A stretch of 64,000 nt of DNA from positions 310,001 through 374,000 of the forward strand of contig NZ_CANMHM010000003.1 in the NCBI RefSeq assembly GCF_947497695.1, in the 5' to 3' direction. This document shows positions 55,024-63,453 of this stretch, one piece after another; within the stretch, counting starts at the first letter, position 1; every line of letters begins with the position of its first letter. A model generated the notes under the pieces. It was not told the DNA's origin and did not search any database. It saw only the letters and a program-made list of their open reading frames with translations. A program made the position numbers and the translations under genes. The stretch is from an uncultured Polaribacter sp. Its GTDB lineage: Bacteria; Bacteroidota; Bacteroidia; Flavobacteriales; Flavobacteriaceae.

Positions 55024-56298
55024 ATGAAACTTTGGGATAAAGGATTTACTATAGATCAACAAATAGAAAAATTTACAGTGGGTAATGATAGAGAAATAGA
55101 CATACATATTGCAAAATATGATGTGCAAGCCTCTCTAGCTCATGCTATAATGTTAGAATCTATTGGTATTATTAGTGCTGATGAATTGAAAGACTTAAAA
55201 AGAGGCTTACAAGAATTAGCTACTGATATTGAAAACGGAACTTTTGTAATTGAACCTTCTTTTGAAGATGTACACTCTAAAATTGAGTGGGAATTGACAA
55301 AAAAATTAGGCGAAGTTGGTAAGAAAATTCATACAGCTCGTTCTAGAAACGATCAGGTTTTGGTAGCCTTACAATTGTATTATAAAGAGAATTTGGCAAT
55401 TATCAATAGTAAAACAGAAACGTTATTTGATACACTTTTAGGTTTAGCAGAAACGCACAAAGAAAGTTTATTACCTGGTTATACACATTTACAAGTAGCA
55501 ATGCCATCCTCTTTTGGATTGTGGTTTTCTGCTTATGCAGAATTGCTAATTGATGATGTATATATGTTAAACGCTGTAGCTAAAGTTGTAGACCAAAATC
55601 CTTTAGGTTCTGCTGCTGGTTATGGTAGCTCCTTCCCTATTGATAGAGAACTAACTACCAAAGAGTTAGGATTTGCTACTTTAAAATACAACGTGGTTGC
55701 TGCACAATTAAGTCGTGGTAAAAGTGAGCGTTCTATTGCTTCTGCTTTAGGAGGTTTGTGTAATACCATGTCTCGTTTTGCAATGGATGTATGTTTGTAT
55801 ATGAGTCAGAATTTTGGCTTTATCACTTTTCCAGATGAATTAACAACAGGAAGTAGCATCATGCCACACAAAAAAAATCCTGATGTTTTTGAATTGATCC
55901 GTGGAAAATGTAATAAAATTCAGGCTTTACATACAGAAATGGTGATGATTACCAATAATTTACCAACAGGTTATCACAGAGATTTTCAATTATTAAAAGA
56001 AAATATTATTGCTGCTTTTGAAGATGTAAAAGATATTTTAGACATTTTTAATTATGCAATTCAGCAAGTAATTGTAAAAGATATTGATTTGAATGATGAA
56101 AAATATCAATATTTATTTACAGTAGATTCTATCAATAATTTAGTAGTTGAAGGTATGAGTTTTAGAGAAGCCTATCAAAAAATTGGTGGCCAAGTACAAG
56201 CAGGTAATTACAAGCCAGATTTAGGAAAACAACATTCACATGTTGGGAGTATTCATAATTTAAGTTTAGATAAAATTAAAGAAAAGTATCCTAAATAG
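55024..56298 (+). CDS. argH: Argininosuccinate lyase
   Basis: 424 residues. The lyase signature is GSSIMPHKKNPDVFELIRGKCN; the active-site His is in GYTHLQVAMPSSFGLWF, and the early block is HTARSRNDQVLVALQLY. It splits argininosuccinate into arginine and fumarate. The C-terminus (GIMxxx-type SHVGSIHNLSL) is shorter than in E. coli. It is the last gene of the operon; a spacer of about 115 nt with an imperfect TTATGT/ACATAA repeat follows before pntA. Confidence 0.95.
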   Translation: MKLWDKGFTIDQQIEKFTVGNDREIDIHIAKYDVQASLAHAIMLESIGIISADELKDLKRGLQELATDIENGTFVIEPSFEDVHSKIEWELTKKLGEVGKKIHTARSRNDQVLVALQLYYKENLAIINSKTETLFDTLLGLAETHKESLLPGYTHLQVAMPSSFGLWFSAYAELLIDDVYMLNAVAKVVDQNPLGSAAGYGSSFPIDRELTTKELGFATLKYNVVAAQLSRGKSERSIASALGGLCNTMSRFAMDVCLYMSQNFGFITFPDELTTGSSIMPHKKNPDVFELIRGKCNKIQALHTEMVMITNNLPTGYHRDFQLLKENIIAAFEDVKDILDIFNYAIQQVIVKDIDLNDEKYQYLFTVDSINNLVVEGMSFREAYQKIGGQVQAGNYKPDLGKQHSHVGSIHNLSLDKIKEKYPK

Positions 56299-56413
56299 TT
56301 ATACAATCAACAAAAAAATAATTAAAATCAAGTTAGTACAGGTTAGTAATACAAAATAATAAAAGTAATTATGTAACCTATAATCACATAAGAAAACAAC
56401 TAAACTTTATTAG

Positions 56414-57514
56414 ATGAAAATAGGAATACTAAAGGAATTAAAGAAAGGAGAAAAAAGGGTCTCACTTTCTCCTTTTATTACAAAAAAATTAGAAAAAAAT
56501 GGTTTTTCTGTTTTTGTAGAAACAGGAGCTGGAGATAATTCTTTATATAAAGATTCTGACTACAAATCTTCTGGAGCAACCATTGCAACTAGAAACGAAA
56601 TATTTGAAACTGCACAAGTACTTATTAAAATTAACCCTTTTGATGAACAAGACTTAGAATTGATCAATAAAAATCATATTCTAATAAGTCAATTGTATCA
56701 TAAATCTAATCCAGAATTAATCAAAGCAATATCAGAAAAGGGTGCAACTGCATTTTCTATGGATGCAATGCCTAGAATTTCTAGAGCACAAGATATGGAT
56801 GTTTTAAGTTCTCAAAATAATTTAGCAGGTTACAAAGCCGTTATTTTAGGGGCTTATGAAATGACAAAAATATTTCCATTAATGATGACTGCAGCAGGCA
56901 CAATTACACCTGCTAGAGTGCTAATTTATGGAGTAGGTGTTGCAGGTTTACAAGCAATTGCTACTGCAAAAAGATTGGGTGCTGTTGTAGAAGCAACAGA
57001 CATTAGATCAGAAACAAAAGAACAAACAGAATCTTTAGGTGCTAAATTTATATCAGTAGAAAACACCAATGAAGAATCTGAAGGAGGTTATGCTAAAGAA
57101 GCATCTGAAGACTATGCTAAAAGACAAAAAGAAGCGGTTAATGCCTCTTTATTTAAAGCTGATTTGGTAATTACAACTGCAAGTGTACCTGGTAGAAAAG
57201 CACCGGTATTAATTACAGAAGAGCAAGTACAACAAATGAAAAATGGTGCTGTTATCATCGATTTATCTGCTGCTCAAGGAGGTAATTGTGAAGTGAGTAT
57301 ATTAGACGAAACAACTCTTGTAAATGGTGTAAAAGTAATAGGTACAGCCATGTCGCCAGAAAGTGTTGCTACCAATGCAAGTGAATTATATGCAAAAAAC
57401 GTTTATAATTTTATGATGCATCTTACAGAAAACCAAATTTTCAAATGGGATTTAGAAGAAGAAATTACAGACGAAACTTTAATAATTAAAGACGGCGTTC
57501 AACGTAAAAAATAA
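56414..57514 (+). CDS. pntA: Proton-translocating NAD(P) transhydrogenase alpha subunit, domain I (PntAA)
   Basis: 366 residues of the soluble NAD(H)-binding domain I, without the membrane part found in E. coli PntA. The nucleotide fold is in LIYGVGVAGLQAIATAKRLGAVVEATDIR and the NAD loop includes VLISQLYHKSNPEL and AVNASLFKADLVITTASVPGRKAPVLI. Split alpha subunits of this type are normal in Bacteroidetes, Rhodospirillum and others. The enzyme uses the proton gradient to make NADPH from NADH at the inner membrane. It starts a three-gene operon. Confidence 0.95.
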   Translation: MKIGILKELKKGEKRVSLSPFITKKLEKNGFSVFVETGAGDNSLYKDSDYKSSGATIATRNEIFETAQVLIKINPFDEQDLELINKNHILISQLYHKSNPELIKAISEKGATAFSMDAMPRISRAQDMDVLSSQNNLAGYKAVILGAYEMTKIFPLMMTAAGTITPARVLIYGVGVAGLQAIATAKRLGAVVEATDIRSETKEQTESLGAKFISVENTNEESEGGYAKEASEDYAKRQKEAVNASLFKADLVITTASVPGRKAPVLITEEQVQQMKNGAVIIDLSAAQGGNCEVSILDETTLVNGVKVIGTAMSPESVATNASELYAKNVYNFMMHLTENQIFKWDLEEEITDETLIIKDGVQRKK

Positions 57515-57519
57515 TAAAA

Positions 57520-57828
57520 ATGAAAGAACTTATAGAGTTTATTAATAACAACTTGCAAATTGTATACATTATAATTTTAGCAATATTTGTTGGTATAGAA
57601 GTTATAAAAAGTATTCCTGCTGTTTTACATACACCTTTAATGTCTGGTGCAAATGCTTTAAGTGGTGTTGTAATTGTTGGGGCAATTTTAGTAATGTTAC
57701 ACTCTAACCCTACAGATTATTTAGCATTAGGTCTTGGTTTTACAGCTGTAGTTTTAGGTGTATTAAATGTGGTAGGTGGTTTTGCAGTTACCAACAGAAT
57801 GTTAGAAATGTTTAAAAAGAAAAAATAA
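57520..57828 (+). CDS. pntAB: NAD(P) transhydrogenase alpha subunit, small membrane part (PntAB)
   Basis: 102 residues with about four hydrophobic helices (IVYIIILAIFVGIEVI, LHTPLMSGANALSGVVIVGAILVM, LALGLGFTAVVLGVLNVVGGFAV). HTPLMSGANALSG is the diagnostic block. It is the membrane-embedded second part of the split alpha subunit and carries part of the proton channel. It starts 5 nt after pntA and overlaps pntB by one base. Confidence 0.95.
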   Translation: MKELIEFINNNLQIVYIIILAIFVGIEVIKSIPAVLHTPLMSGANALSGVVIVGAILVMLHSNPTDYLALGLGFTAVVLGVLNVVGGFAVTNRMLEMFKKKK

Positions 57829-59216
57829 TGAGTGTTATATTAAGTATTATTTATCTAATTGCAACAGTAACTTTTATTGTTGGATTAAAAAAATTAGGAC
57901 ATCCTGATACTGCTAAATCTGGAAATTTAATTGCAGCTACAGGAATGGGATTGGCTATTATTGGCACTATTTTTATACACGATTTACAAGTACCAACAAT
58001 TATTTATGTACTAATTGGTATTGCAATAGTAATAGGTTCTATTATTGGTTGGTTGATAGCTATTAAAGTAGAAATGACAAAAATGCCAGAATTGGTATCT
58101 TTATTTAACGGATTTGGAGGAGCAAGTGCTGCTTTAATTGGTATTGTAGAGTTTGGAAATTCTGATATTAAAACTACAAGTGCAACTATTGTTGCCACCA
58201 TTTTATCTGCCATTGTTATTGGAGCTATTACTTTTTCTGGTAGTTTAATTGCTTGGGGAAAATTAAATGGTTCTGTTAAAAGTGTTGTAAAAATACCTCA
58301 ATATAATATTATAAACAATTTAGTAATTATAGCAATTATTGCTGCATCTACCTATTTAGTTGCTGGTAGCATAGACAACCCAATATTTTTATATGCTATT
58401 TTAACAGCTGGTTTATTGTATGGTATTTTATTTGTGTTGCCAATTGGTGGTGCAGATATGCCTGTAGTAATCTCTTTATTAAACTCTTTAACAGGTATTG
58501 CAGCAGCAATTACCGGAGTTTTATATGGTAATATGGTAATGCTTGTAGGAGGTATTTTAGTAGGTTCTGCTGGTATTATTTTAACAGTTGCCATGTGTAA
58601 AGCCATGAATAGAACTTTGTTTTCTGTTATTTTTGGCTCTTTTACAGCAAGTGAAGGACCAGAAGGAACCAACAAAGCTTTAGGTTCAATAAAAAGTACC
58701 ACTTCTAGTGATGCTGCAATAATGATGAATTATGCAACAAACGTTATTATTGTACCTGGTTATGGTTTAGCTGTTGCACAAGCACAACATGTAATTCATG
58801 AATTAGAAGAATTATTGGTTAGTAAAGGGGTAAATGTAAAGTATGCAATTCATCCTGTTGCAGGTAGAATGCCTGGACATATGAATGTTTTATTAGCAGA
58901 ATCTAATGTAGATTATGATCTTTTGGCAGAAATGGAAGACATAAATCCTCAATTTAATAACGCAGATGTTGTTTTAGTTGTTGGTGCAAATGATGTTGTA
59001 AACCCTGCTGCTCATAATGATCCTTCAAGTCCTATTTATGGAATGCCAATTCTAGATGTAGAAAACGCCAAACATATTGTTGTAAATAAAAGAAGTATGA
59101 AAGCTGGTTATGCTGGTATAGAAAATGAACTATTTTATAATGATAAAACTTCTATGCTGTTTGGTGATGCTAAAAAAATGATTACAGAATTAGTTGCTGA
59201 AATAAAGAATATGTAA
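57828..59216 (+). CDS. pntB: NAD(P) transhydrogenase beta subunit
   Basis: 462 residues. About eight to nine membrane helices form the N-terminal two-thirds (domain II) and the last 180 residues are the soluble NADP-binding domain III: NVIIVPGYGLAVAQAQHVIHEL, HPVAGRMPGHMNVLLAE, VLVVGANDVVNPAA and SMKAGYAGIENELFYNDKT. All expected motifs are present. It is co-translated with PntAB (1-nt overlap) and is followed by a hairpin with a long T-run. Confidence 0.96.
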   Translation: MSVILSIIYLIATVTFIVGLKKLGHPDTAKSGNLIAATGMGLAIIGTIFIHDLQVPTIIYVLIGIAIVIGSIIGWLIAIKVEMTKMPELVSLFNGFGGASAALIGIVEFGNSDIKTTSATIVATILSAIVIGAITFSGSLIAWGKLNGSVKSVVKIPQYNIINNLVIIAIIAASTYLVAGSIDNPIFLYAILTAGLLYGILFVLPIGGADMPVVISLLNSLTGIAAAITGVLYGNMVMLVGGILVGSAGIILTVAMCKAMNRTLFSVIFGSFTASEGPEGTNKALGSIKSTTSSDAAIMMNYATNVIIVPGYGLAVAQAQHVIHELEELLVSKGVNVKYAIHPVAGRMPGHMNVLLAESNVDYDLLAEMEDINPQFNNADVVLVVGANDVVNPAAHNDPSSPIYGMPILDVENAKHIVVNKRSMKAGYAGIENELFYNDKTSMLFGDAKKMITELVAEIKNM

Positions 59217-59264
59217 GACTACTAAATGTTATTAATTTATTAAATTTATAACACTTAATAAATG

Positions 59265-59321
59265 AAATCCACTTTTTATCTTTTCAAAATTTAGAGGAAA
59301 TAATTAAAGTGGATTTTTTTT
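59265..59321 (+). terminator. Terminator after pntB
   Basis: AAATCCACTTT (59265-59275) pairs with AAAGTGGATTT (59306-59316) across a 30-nt loop and is followed by a T-run. It faces the convergent manA gene. Confidence 0.7.
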
Positions 59322-59380
59322 ATGGCTTAAATTAAAATTTCTTGTAAAAAACTAATATTCCGTTTTTTAAAGTAGTGAGT

Positions 59381-60595
59381 TTATGGTGACGTTGCTTTAT
59401 ATAGAACTGCAGAAGTTGTTGATGAAATTTTATAATCACAATCTGCCATAATAAAAGCTGATTGTCCTTTATTAAGAATTAAATCTGAGAGACTATCTTC
59501 TTCTTGTAATGTGATATTTCCTTCAATTACAATGATAATTTGAGCACTATTTGATTTAGATTGATACTCCTCCTCTTTATTACCTGATAATCTAATCTGA
59601 CTCAGTTCAAAATCTAGAGCTGGACTTTTATAAACAAACTCCAAACCATTAGATTGTATTTTTCCTTTAATAATATTTGGAATGGTTTCTTGAAAAACTA
59701 TATGTTTTAATAATTCAGGCACATCAATATGTTTAGATGTTAAACCACCACGTAAAACATTATCAGAATTAGCCATTAACTCCATATTTTGACCTTCTAA
59801 ATATGCATGTGGAATTCCTGCATCTTGAAAAACGGCTTCTCCTTTATCAACCTTTACAAGGTTAAAAAAATAAATAGAATAAATACCTTTGTCTAAATCA
59901 GCTTCTTTAGTAGCAGAAATAACAGCTTTGGCTGCCCAAAAAGCAGGGTCAGATTTATTTAATTTACCAGATTTACTTAAAGGTACTATTCTTTTTATCA
60001 ATGGACGCAGCATTTGGTTTGTTTCCTCAACTGTTTGACTCATTACTTTTTGATACAATCCTAAATACCCTTTTTCATTAAATACTGTTTGTAAAATTGA
60101 AAATTCTGGGATTGATGAAAGTACTTTTACCAACTTATCTTTGGGCAAAAAACCATGCAGTAACCAAAATTCACTAAGAGCCACCATTATTTCTGGCTTA
60201 TGATTGTTATCCTTATAGTTTCTATAAGAAGCATTTAGAGGTATTCCTAAATCATTTTCTCGCTTAAAACCTTTTTCAGCTCCAACTTTAGTTGGATGAA
60301 CTTGAATTGACAACATTTCACAAACATCTAGCACTTTAAATAAAAAGGGCAATCTACCAAACTTCTTTGCTGTTTTATCTCCCAACCCTTTAATAAGGTT
60401 ACTATTTAAAAACTCATCTAAATTTAATTCTCCTTTATCTGTTACCACAAAAGAAGGAGCATTTATATGAGCTCCCAGCCAATATTCTGCATACTTTTTA
60501 TTTTCTGATTTAATACCTAGTAAATCAGGAATATAATTAGAGCCTCCCCAGATATAATTTTTAATTTTTCCTTTGAGACTAAGTATTTTAGGCAT
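59381..60595 (-). CDS. manA: Mannose-6-phosphate isomerase, class I
   Basis: 404 residues, the usual size for class-I type phosphomannose isomerases. Zinc ligands are in CEMLSIQVHPTKV and the C-terminal DAGIPHAYLEGQNMELMANSDNVLRGGLT block; the middle region is helical. It interconverts fructose-6-P and mannose-6-P, supplying GDP-mannose for surface polysaccharides. It stands alone; no other sugar-nucleotide genes are nearby. Confidence 0.93.
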   Translation of the reverse strand: MPKILSLKGKIKNYIWGGSNYIPDLLGIKSENKKYAEYWLGAHINAPSFVVTDKGELNLDEFLNSNLIKGLGDKTAKKFGRLPFLFKVLDVCEMLSIQVHPTKVGAEKGFKRENDLGIPLNASYRNYKDNNHKPEIMVALSEFWLLHGFLPKDKLVKVLSSIPEFSILQTVFNEKGYLGLYQKVMSQTVEETNQMLRPLIKRIVPLSKSGKLNKSDPAFWAAKAVISATKEADLDKGIYSIYFFNLVKVDKGEAVFQDAGIPHAYLEGQNMELMANSDNVLRGGLTSKHIDVPELLKHIVFQETIPNIIKGKIQSNGLEFVYKSPALDFELSQIRLSGNKEEEYQSKSNSAQIIIVIEGNITLQEEDSLSDLILNKGQSAFIMADCDYKISSTTSAVLYKATSP

Positions 60596-60769
60596 ATTTT
60601 ATAATCATTATTTAATTTTATAAAAATAGTGAAATTCAAAAAAACATCTATTAAACTTGTTGCTTTTTATCTTAAAAATAATGAAACCTTATAAAAATAT
60701 TTTAAACAAAAGAAACTAGATATTTAAAAAAATGAAATTAAAAAATGAAAGATGATATTCGAATTGATG

Positions 60770-60777
60770 TATATTTG
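60770..60777 (+). promoter_or_regulatory. Candidate promoter -7 box upstream of tRNA-Leu
   Basis: TATATTTG matches TAnnTTTG and lies about 80 nt before the tRNA. No TTG is seen at the exact -33 distance. Confidence 0.4.
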
Positions 60778-60859
60778 TCAATCTAAAATTTTGAATAAAT
60801 ATTGTTAGCTTAAAATTAGAACTATTTATTTTAAGCATTGATTTTTATTTTTAAATAAA

Positions 60860-60943
60860 GCGCACGTGGCGAAATTGGTAGACGCGCAGCCTTGAGGGGG
60901 CTGTAAACGCAAGTTTGTGGAAGTTCGAATCTTCTCGTGCGCA
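60860..60943 (+). tRNA. tRNA-Leu (anticodon GAG)
   Basis: The acceptor stem is GCGCACG with CGTGCGC, the anticodon arm is CAGCC-TTGAGGG-GGCTG with anticodon GAG, the long variable arm (class II tRNA) is TAAACGCAAGTTTGTG and the T arm contains GTTCGAATC. It has discriminator A and no encoded CCA, so CCA must be added after transcription. It decodes CUC and CUU codons. Confidence 0.97.
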
Positions 60944-61038
60944 CTTTTAATGTTCCCTTTTATTAGCTTCTTCAAATAAATAAAATGCTTTTAGATAAAA
61001 TTAACCTTTCTAAATCCTTTTATTAGTATTATTGCAAT

Positions 61039-61842
61039 ATGCAAAAACTACTCTCTATTTTATGCTTATGTTTTTCCTTAAGCATATTCTCTCAAAACGA
61101 TACAATTCGTGTTAAAAAATTGAAAGGCCAAATTATTCATGCGGTTAACAAAAAACCTTTAAGTGCAGCACACATTTTAGATTTGAATAGTGTAAATGGT
61201 ACAATTACAGATGATGAAGGTTTTTTTGAAATTCCAACGAGAGCAAATGATACTATTTTAGTTTCTTATTTAGGATATGAATCTATAAAAGTAAAAGTAA
61301 CAAACGATTTACTAAAGGGAAACGAACTATTAATTGCTTTGTATGAAAAACCTCAAGAAATTAAAGAAGTAGTTATAAAATCTACAAAATTAATTGGTGT
61401 TTTAGAAATTGATATCAAACAAGTGCCAAAAGATAGGTTTACAAGAATTAAAATTAATGGATTGCCACAAACCTATGAAGTAGGTAAACCAAAAGGTGCA
61501 AACCTCTCCTCTCCTATTGCTGCTATTTTTCAACCTGTTGATTTCCTTTACAATCTATTTGGCAATAAACCAAAGCAATTAGAAAAGCTACAAAAATTAA
61601 AAGGCGAAGATGATTTACGTAAAATGTTAGCTGGTAAATTTGACAGAGAAGTAATGATGGAATATTTGCAAATGGACAGACAAGAACTCACAGAATTATT
61701 ATCTGATTGTAATTATTCTGAATATTTTATCAAAAAAGCTTCTGATTTACAAATGATTGAAGCTGTTTTAGATTGTTATGAAAACTACAAAGCTCTTAAA
61801 AAAGGTAAGATTGAACGTGATAAAATACCTGTTAAGAATTAG
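61039..61842 (+). CDS. Secreted protein with carboxypeptidase-regulatory-like domain
   Basis: 267 residues. The signal is LLSILCLCFSLSIFSQ. Residues about 28-110 form a CarboxypepD_reg-like beta-sandwich (KLKGQIIHAVNKKPLSAAHI, TDDEGFFEIPTRANDTILVSYLGYESIKV), as is common at the N-terminus of Bacteroidetes surface proteins. The remainder is helical and charged, with FNKAPKQLEKLQKLKG-type sequence and FDREVMMEYLQMDRQELTELL. It probably sits in the periplasm or outer membrane. Function unknown. It follows the tRNA gene and precedes a long gene-poor stretch. Confidence 0.75.
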   Translation: MQKLLSILCLCFSLSIFSQNDTIRVKKLKGQIIHAVNKKPLSAAHILDLNSVNGTITDDEGFFEIPTRANDTILVSYLGYESIKVKVTNDLLKGNELLIALYEKPQEIKEVVIKSTKLIGVLEIDIKQVPKDRFTRIKINGLPQTYEVGKPKGANLSSPIAAIFQPVDFLYNLFGNKPKQLEKLQKLKGEDDLRKMLAGKFDREVMMEYLQMDRQELTELLSDCNYSEYFIKKASDLQMIEAVLDCYENYKALKKGKIERDKIPVKN

Positions 61843-62177
61843 ATTTTTAATACCAAAATAATTTATTTATAAAACTAAACATATTTAGGTTTAAATTTAA
61901 AGTCACTTTTTATTTAACAATGAATCAAAAATACTTTATACACATTTACTCTTACTAATATGTTTTATTTATTTCCCCAAAGTTGTTAGTACTTATAAAA
62001 AAAACACTGTTTATTTATTTCTATTTTATTCTACTACTATAGAGTATATCAATCAATAAAAATTGATTGTGTACTGTAATAATTAATAATTTGGCTTTGC
62101 TTAAAAACTTTTGATATTAAATATGAATAAGTAACAAATAACGCTAAAATGTTTTTTTTCTTGATTAAAAAAAACAT

Positions 62178-62263
62178 AAAAAAAAGCTTCAGAAAACTGA
62201 AGCCTTTTTTTGTTGTACAATTATTAATAATAAAGCCCCTAATCTCTATTAAAATTATTTGAA
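62178..62263 (-). ncRNA. Candidate small RNA, copy A (about 86 nt)
   Basis: On the minus strand: promoter box TATGTTTG (62276-62269), predicted start near 62263, outer stem GTTCAA (62264-62259) with TTGTAC (62220-62215), apical 8-bp hairpin TAATAGAG/CTTTATTA around the loop ATTAGGGG (62251-62228), and an intrinsic terminator GGCTTCAG-TTTT-CTGAAGC followed by eight T residues (62204-62178). The unit recurs in diverged form as copy B about 510 nt away. Confidence 0.65.
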
Positions 62264-62268
62264 CATTA

Positions 62269-62276
62269 CAAACATA
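62269..62276 (-). promoter_or_regulatory. Promoter -7 box of small RNA copy A
   Basis: TATGTTTG on the minus strand matches TAnnTTTG. A conserved block TTTGTTAATAAAAAGT, identical in copy B, occupies the region immediately upstream. Confidence 0.6.
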
Positions 62277-62686
62277 ATACTTTTTATTAACAAATAACAA
62301 ATTTTATCAACAAAAATTAACTTTTTTCATAAATTAATTCAATATAATAATGAATGTTTTGAAAATCATTATGTTATAAATTATTAATTCACATAAAATT
62401 CTCATTATATTATCTTTAAAAATATTATATAGATTTATAGTCAGAATTTACACCCTAAATCTTTAGATTACACTCTCTAAATAAAAATGAATTTGATAAA
62501 CTTAATAAAAGAGTCTTATCTTTAAAATGAATTTAGAGGTAAAATTTATGAAGTTAATATCCTTAAAAATATTAAATAAATAATAATCTATAATAATTTT
62601 TGAAATTCTAAATTGTTTATTCATTTCTAATTGAAGATTGTTAAGCGAATTGAATTAGATAATTATGAATAACTGCTTAAATATAA

Positions 62687-62780
62687 GCAAAAATAGGCTT
62701 CAGAAAACTGAAGCCCATTTATAACTCTCTACAATCAATAATAATAAAGCCCCTAATCTCTATTAAAATAATATTTTGCA
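62687..62780 (-). ncRNA. Candidate small RNA, copy B (about 94 nt)
   Basis: On the minus strand: promoter box TATATTTG (62793-62786), outer stem CTGCAA (62781-62776) with TTGTAG (62734-62729), apical hairpin identical to copy A (62765-62742), and terminator GGCTTCAG-TTTT-CTGAAGCC (62715-62696) followed by a weaker T-run (62695-62689). The outer pair is C-G where copy A has G-C, a compensatory change. Confidence 0.65.
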
Positions 62781-62785
62781 GATAA

Positions 62786-62793
62786 CAAATATA
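62786..62793 (-). promoter_or_regulatory. Promoter -7 box of small RNA copy B
   Basis: TATATTTG on the minus strand, with a TTG 18 nt upstream (in ATGTTGTTTGTTAA), matches the Bacteroidetes promoter form. It lies about 30 nt after the stop codon of the acyltransferase gene. Confidence 0.65.
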
Positions 62794-62823
62794 GCACTTT
62801 TTATTAACAAACAACATACCTTA

Positions 62824-63363
62824 TCAACAATTTTTAGTTTTTTTTCCTTTTATATTTTTAAAAAAAGCATAAAATACCTTAAAATCAGCCTTTTCACTGT
62901 TAGTTGTGTCATAAGGTTTAGAAAATTTTATCTTTTTATTACCAAAATCTAATGCTGCCATTACTATTGGCACATTGGCTCCTTTAGCAATATAGTAAAA
63001 CCCAGTTTTCCAGGTAGCTACTTTTTTTCTGGTTCCTTCTGGAGATAATGCCAATCTAAACTCTTTTTTAGAGTTAAAAGTAGCTACTACTCCATCTACA
63101 AAATTATTGCTTTTTGATCGGTCTACTGGTGTGCCTCCTAACATTCTAAAGAAAAAACCAAAGGGCCATTTAAACAAAGACTTTTTGCCAATAAATTGAA
63201 TCATTGTACCTGAAGCCATTCTAGTTAATATTGCAATAGGAAAATCTACCCAACTTGTATGTGGAGCAACAACAACAACATACTTTAAAGGCGATTTTGG
63301 AAAATCTCCTTCTAGTTTCCAGCCTAAAATGGTAAATAATATAAATCTTGAAATTGTTTTCAT
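62824..63363 (-). CDS. Lysophospholipid acyltransferase-like protein
   Basis: 179 residues of the PlsC/1-acyl-glycerol-3-phosphate acyltransferase fold. Motif I is VVAPHTSWVDFPIAI (HxxxxD form), the middle Arg/Gly block is MLGGTPVDRSKSNN and motif III is ALSPEGTRKKVATWKTGF (EGTR). It is shorter than typical PlsC and lacks an N-terminal membrane helix, so it may act on lysophospholipids or on other lipid acceptors. Its 3' end (ending KNC) is inside the duplicated segment that contains small RNA copy B. Confidence 0.85.
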   Translation of the reverse strand: MKTISRFILFTILGWKLEGDFPKSPLKYVVVVAPHTSWVDFPIAILTRMASGTMIQFIGKKSLFKWPFGFFFRMLGGTPVDRSKSNNFVDGVVATFNSKKEFRLALSPEGTRKKVATWKTGFYYIAKGANVPIVMAALDFGNKKIKFSKPYDTTNSEKADFKVFYAFFKNIKGKKTKNC

Positions 63364-63453
63364 AAACGATGAATATCAATCTTTACAAAATCCTTATATA
63401 AAGGTTTTATTTTATAATTTAAAGTGATAAATTTATGAACTTAAACTGACATA

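Larger units (their letters stand above)
61843..62823. other. Gene-poor AT-rich stretch containing two small RNA candidates
   Basis: No supported protein gene lies here. The minus-strand 83-residue frame at 62049-62300 overlaps the first small RNA candidate and has no recognisable domain or start signal. The interval 62331-62686 is AT-rich filler. The two structured units at 62178-62276 and 62687-62793 are described separately. Confidence 0.7.

Noticed and set aside
58352..58702. 116-residue minus-strand frame inside pntB
   Set aside because: Shadow of a conserved membrane protein gene; no support.
62049..62300. 83-residue minus-strand frame in the gene-poor stretch
   Set aside because: It overlaps small RNA copy A, and has no recognisable domain or start signal; the RNA structure explains the region better.
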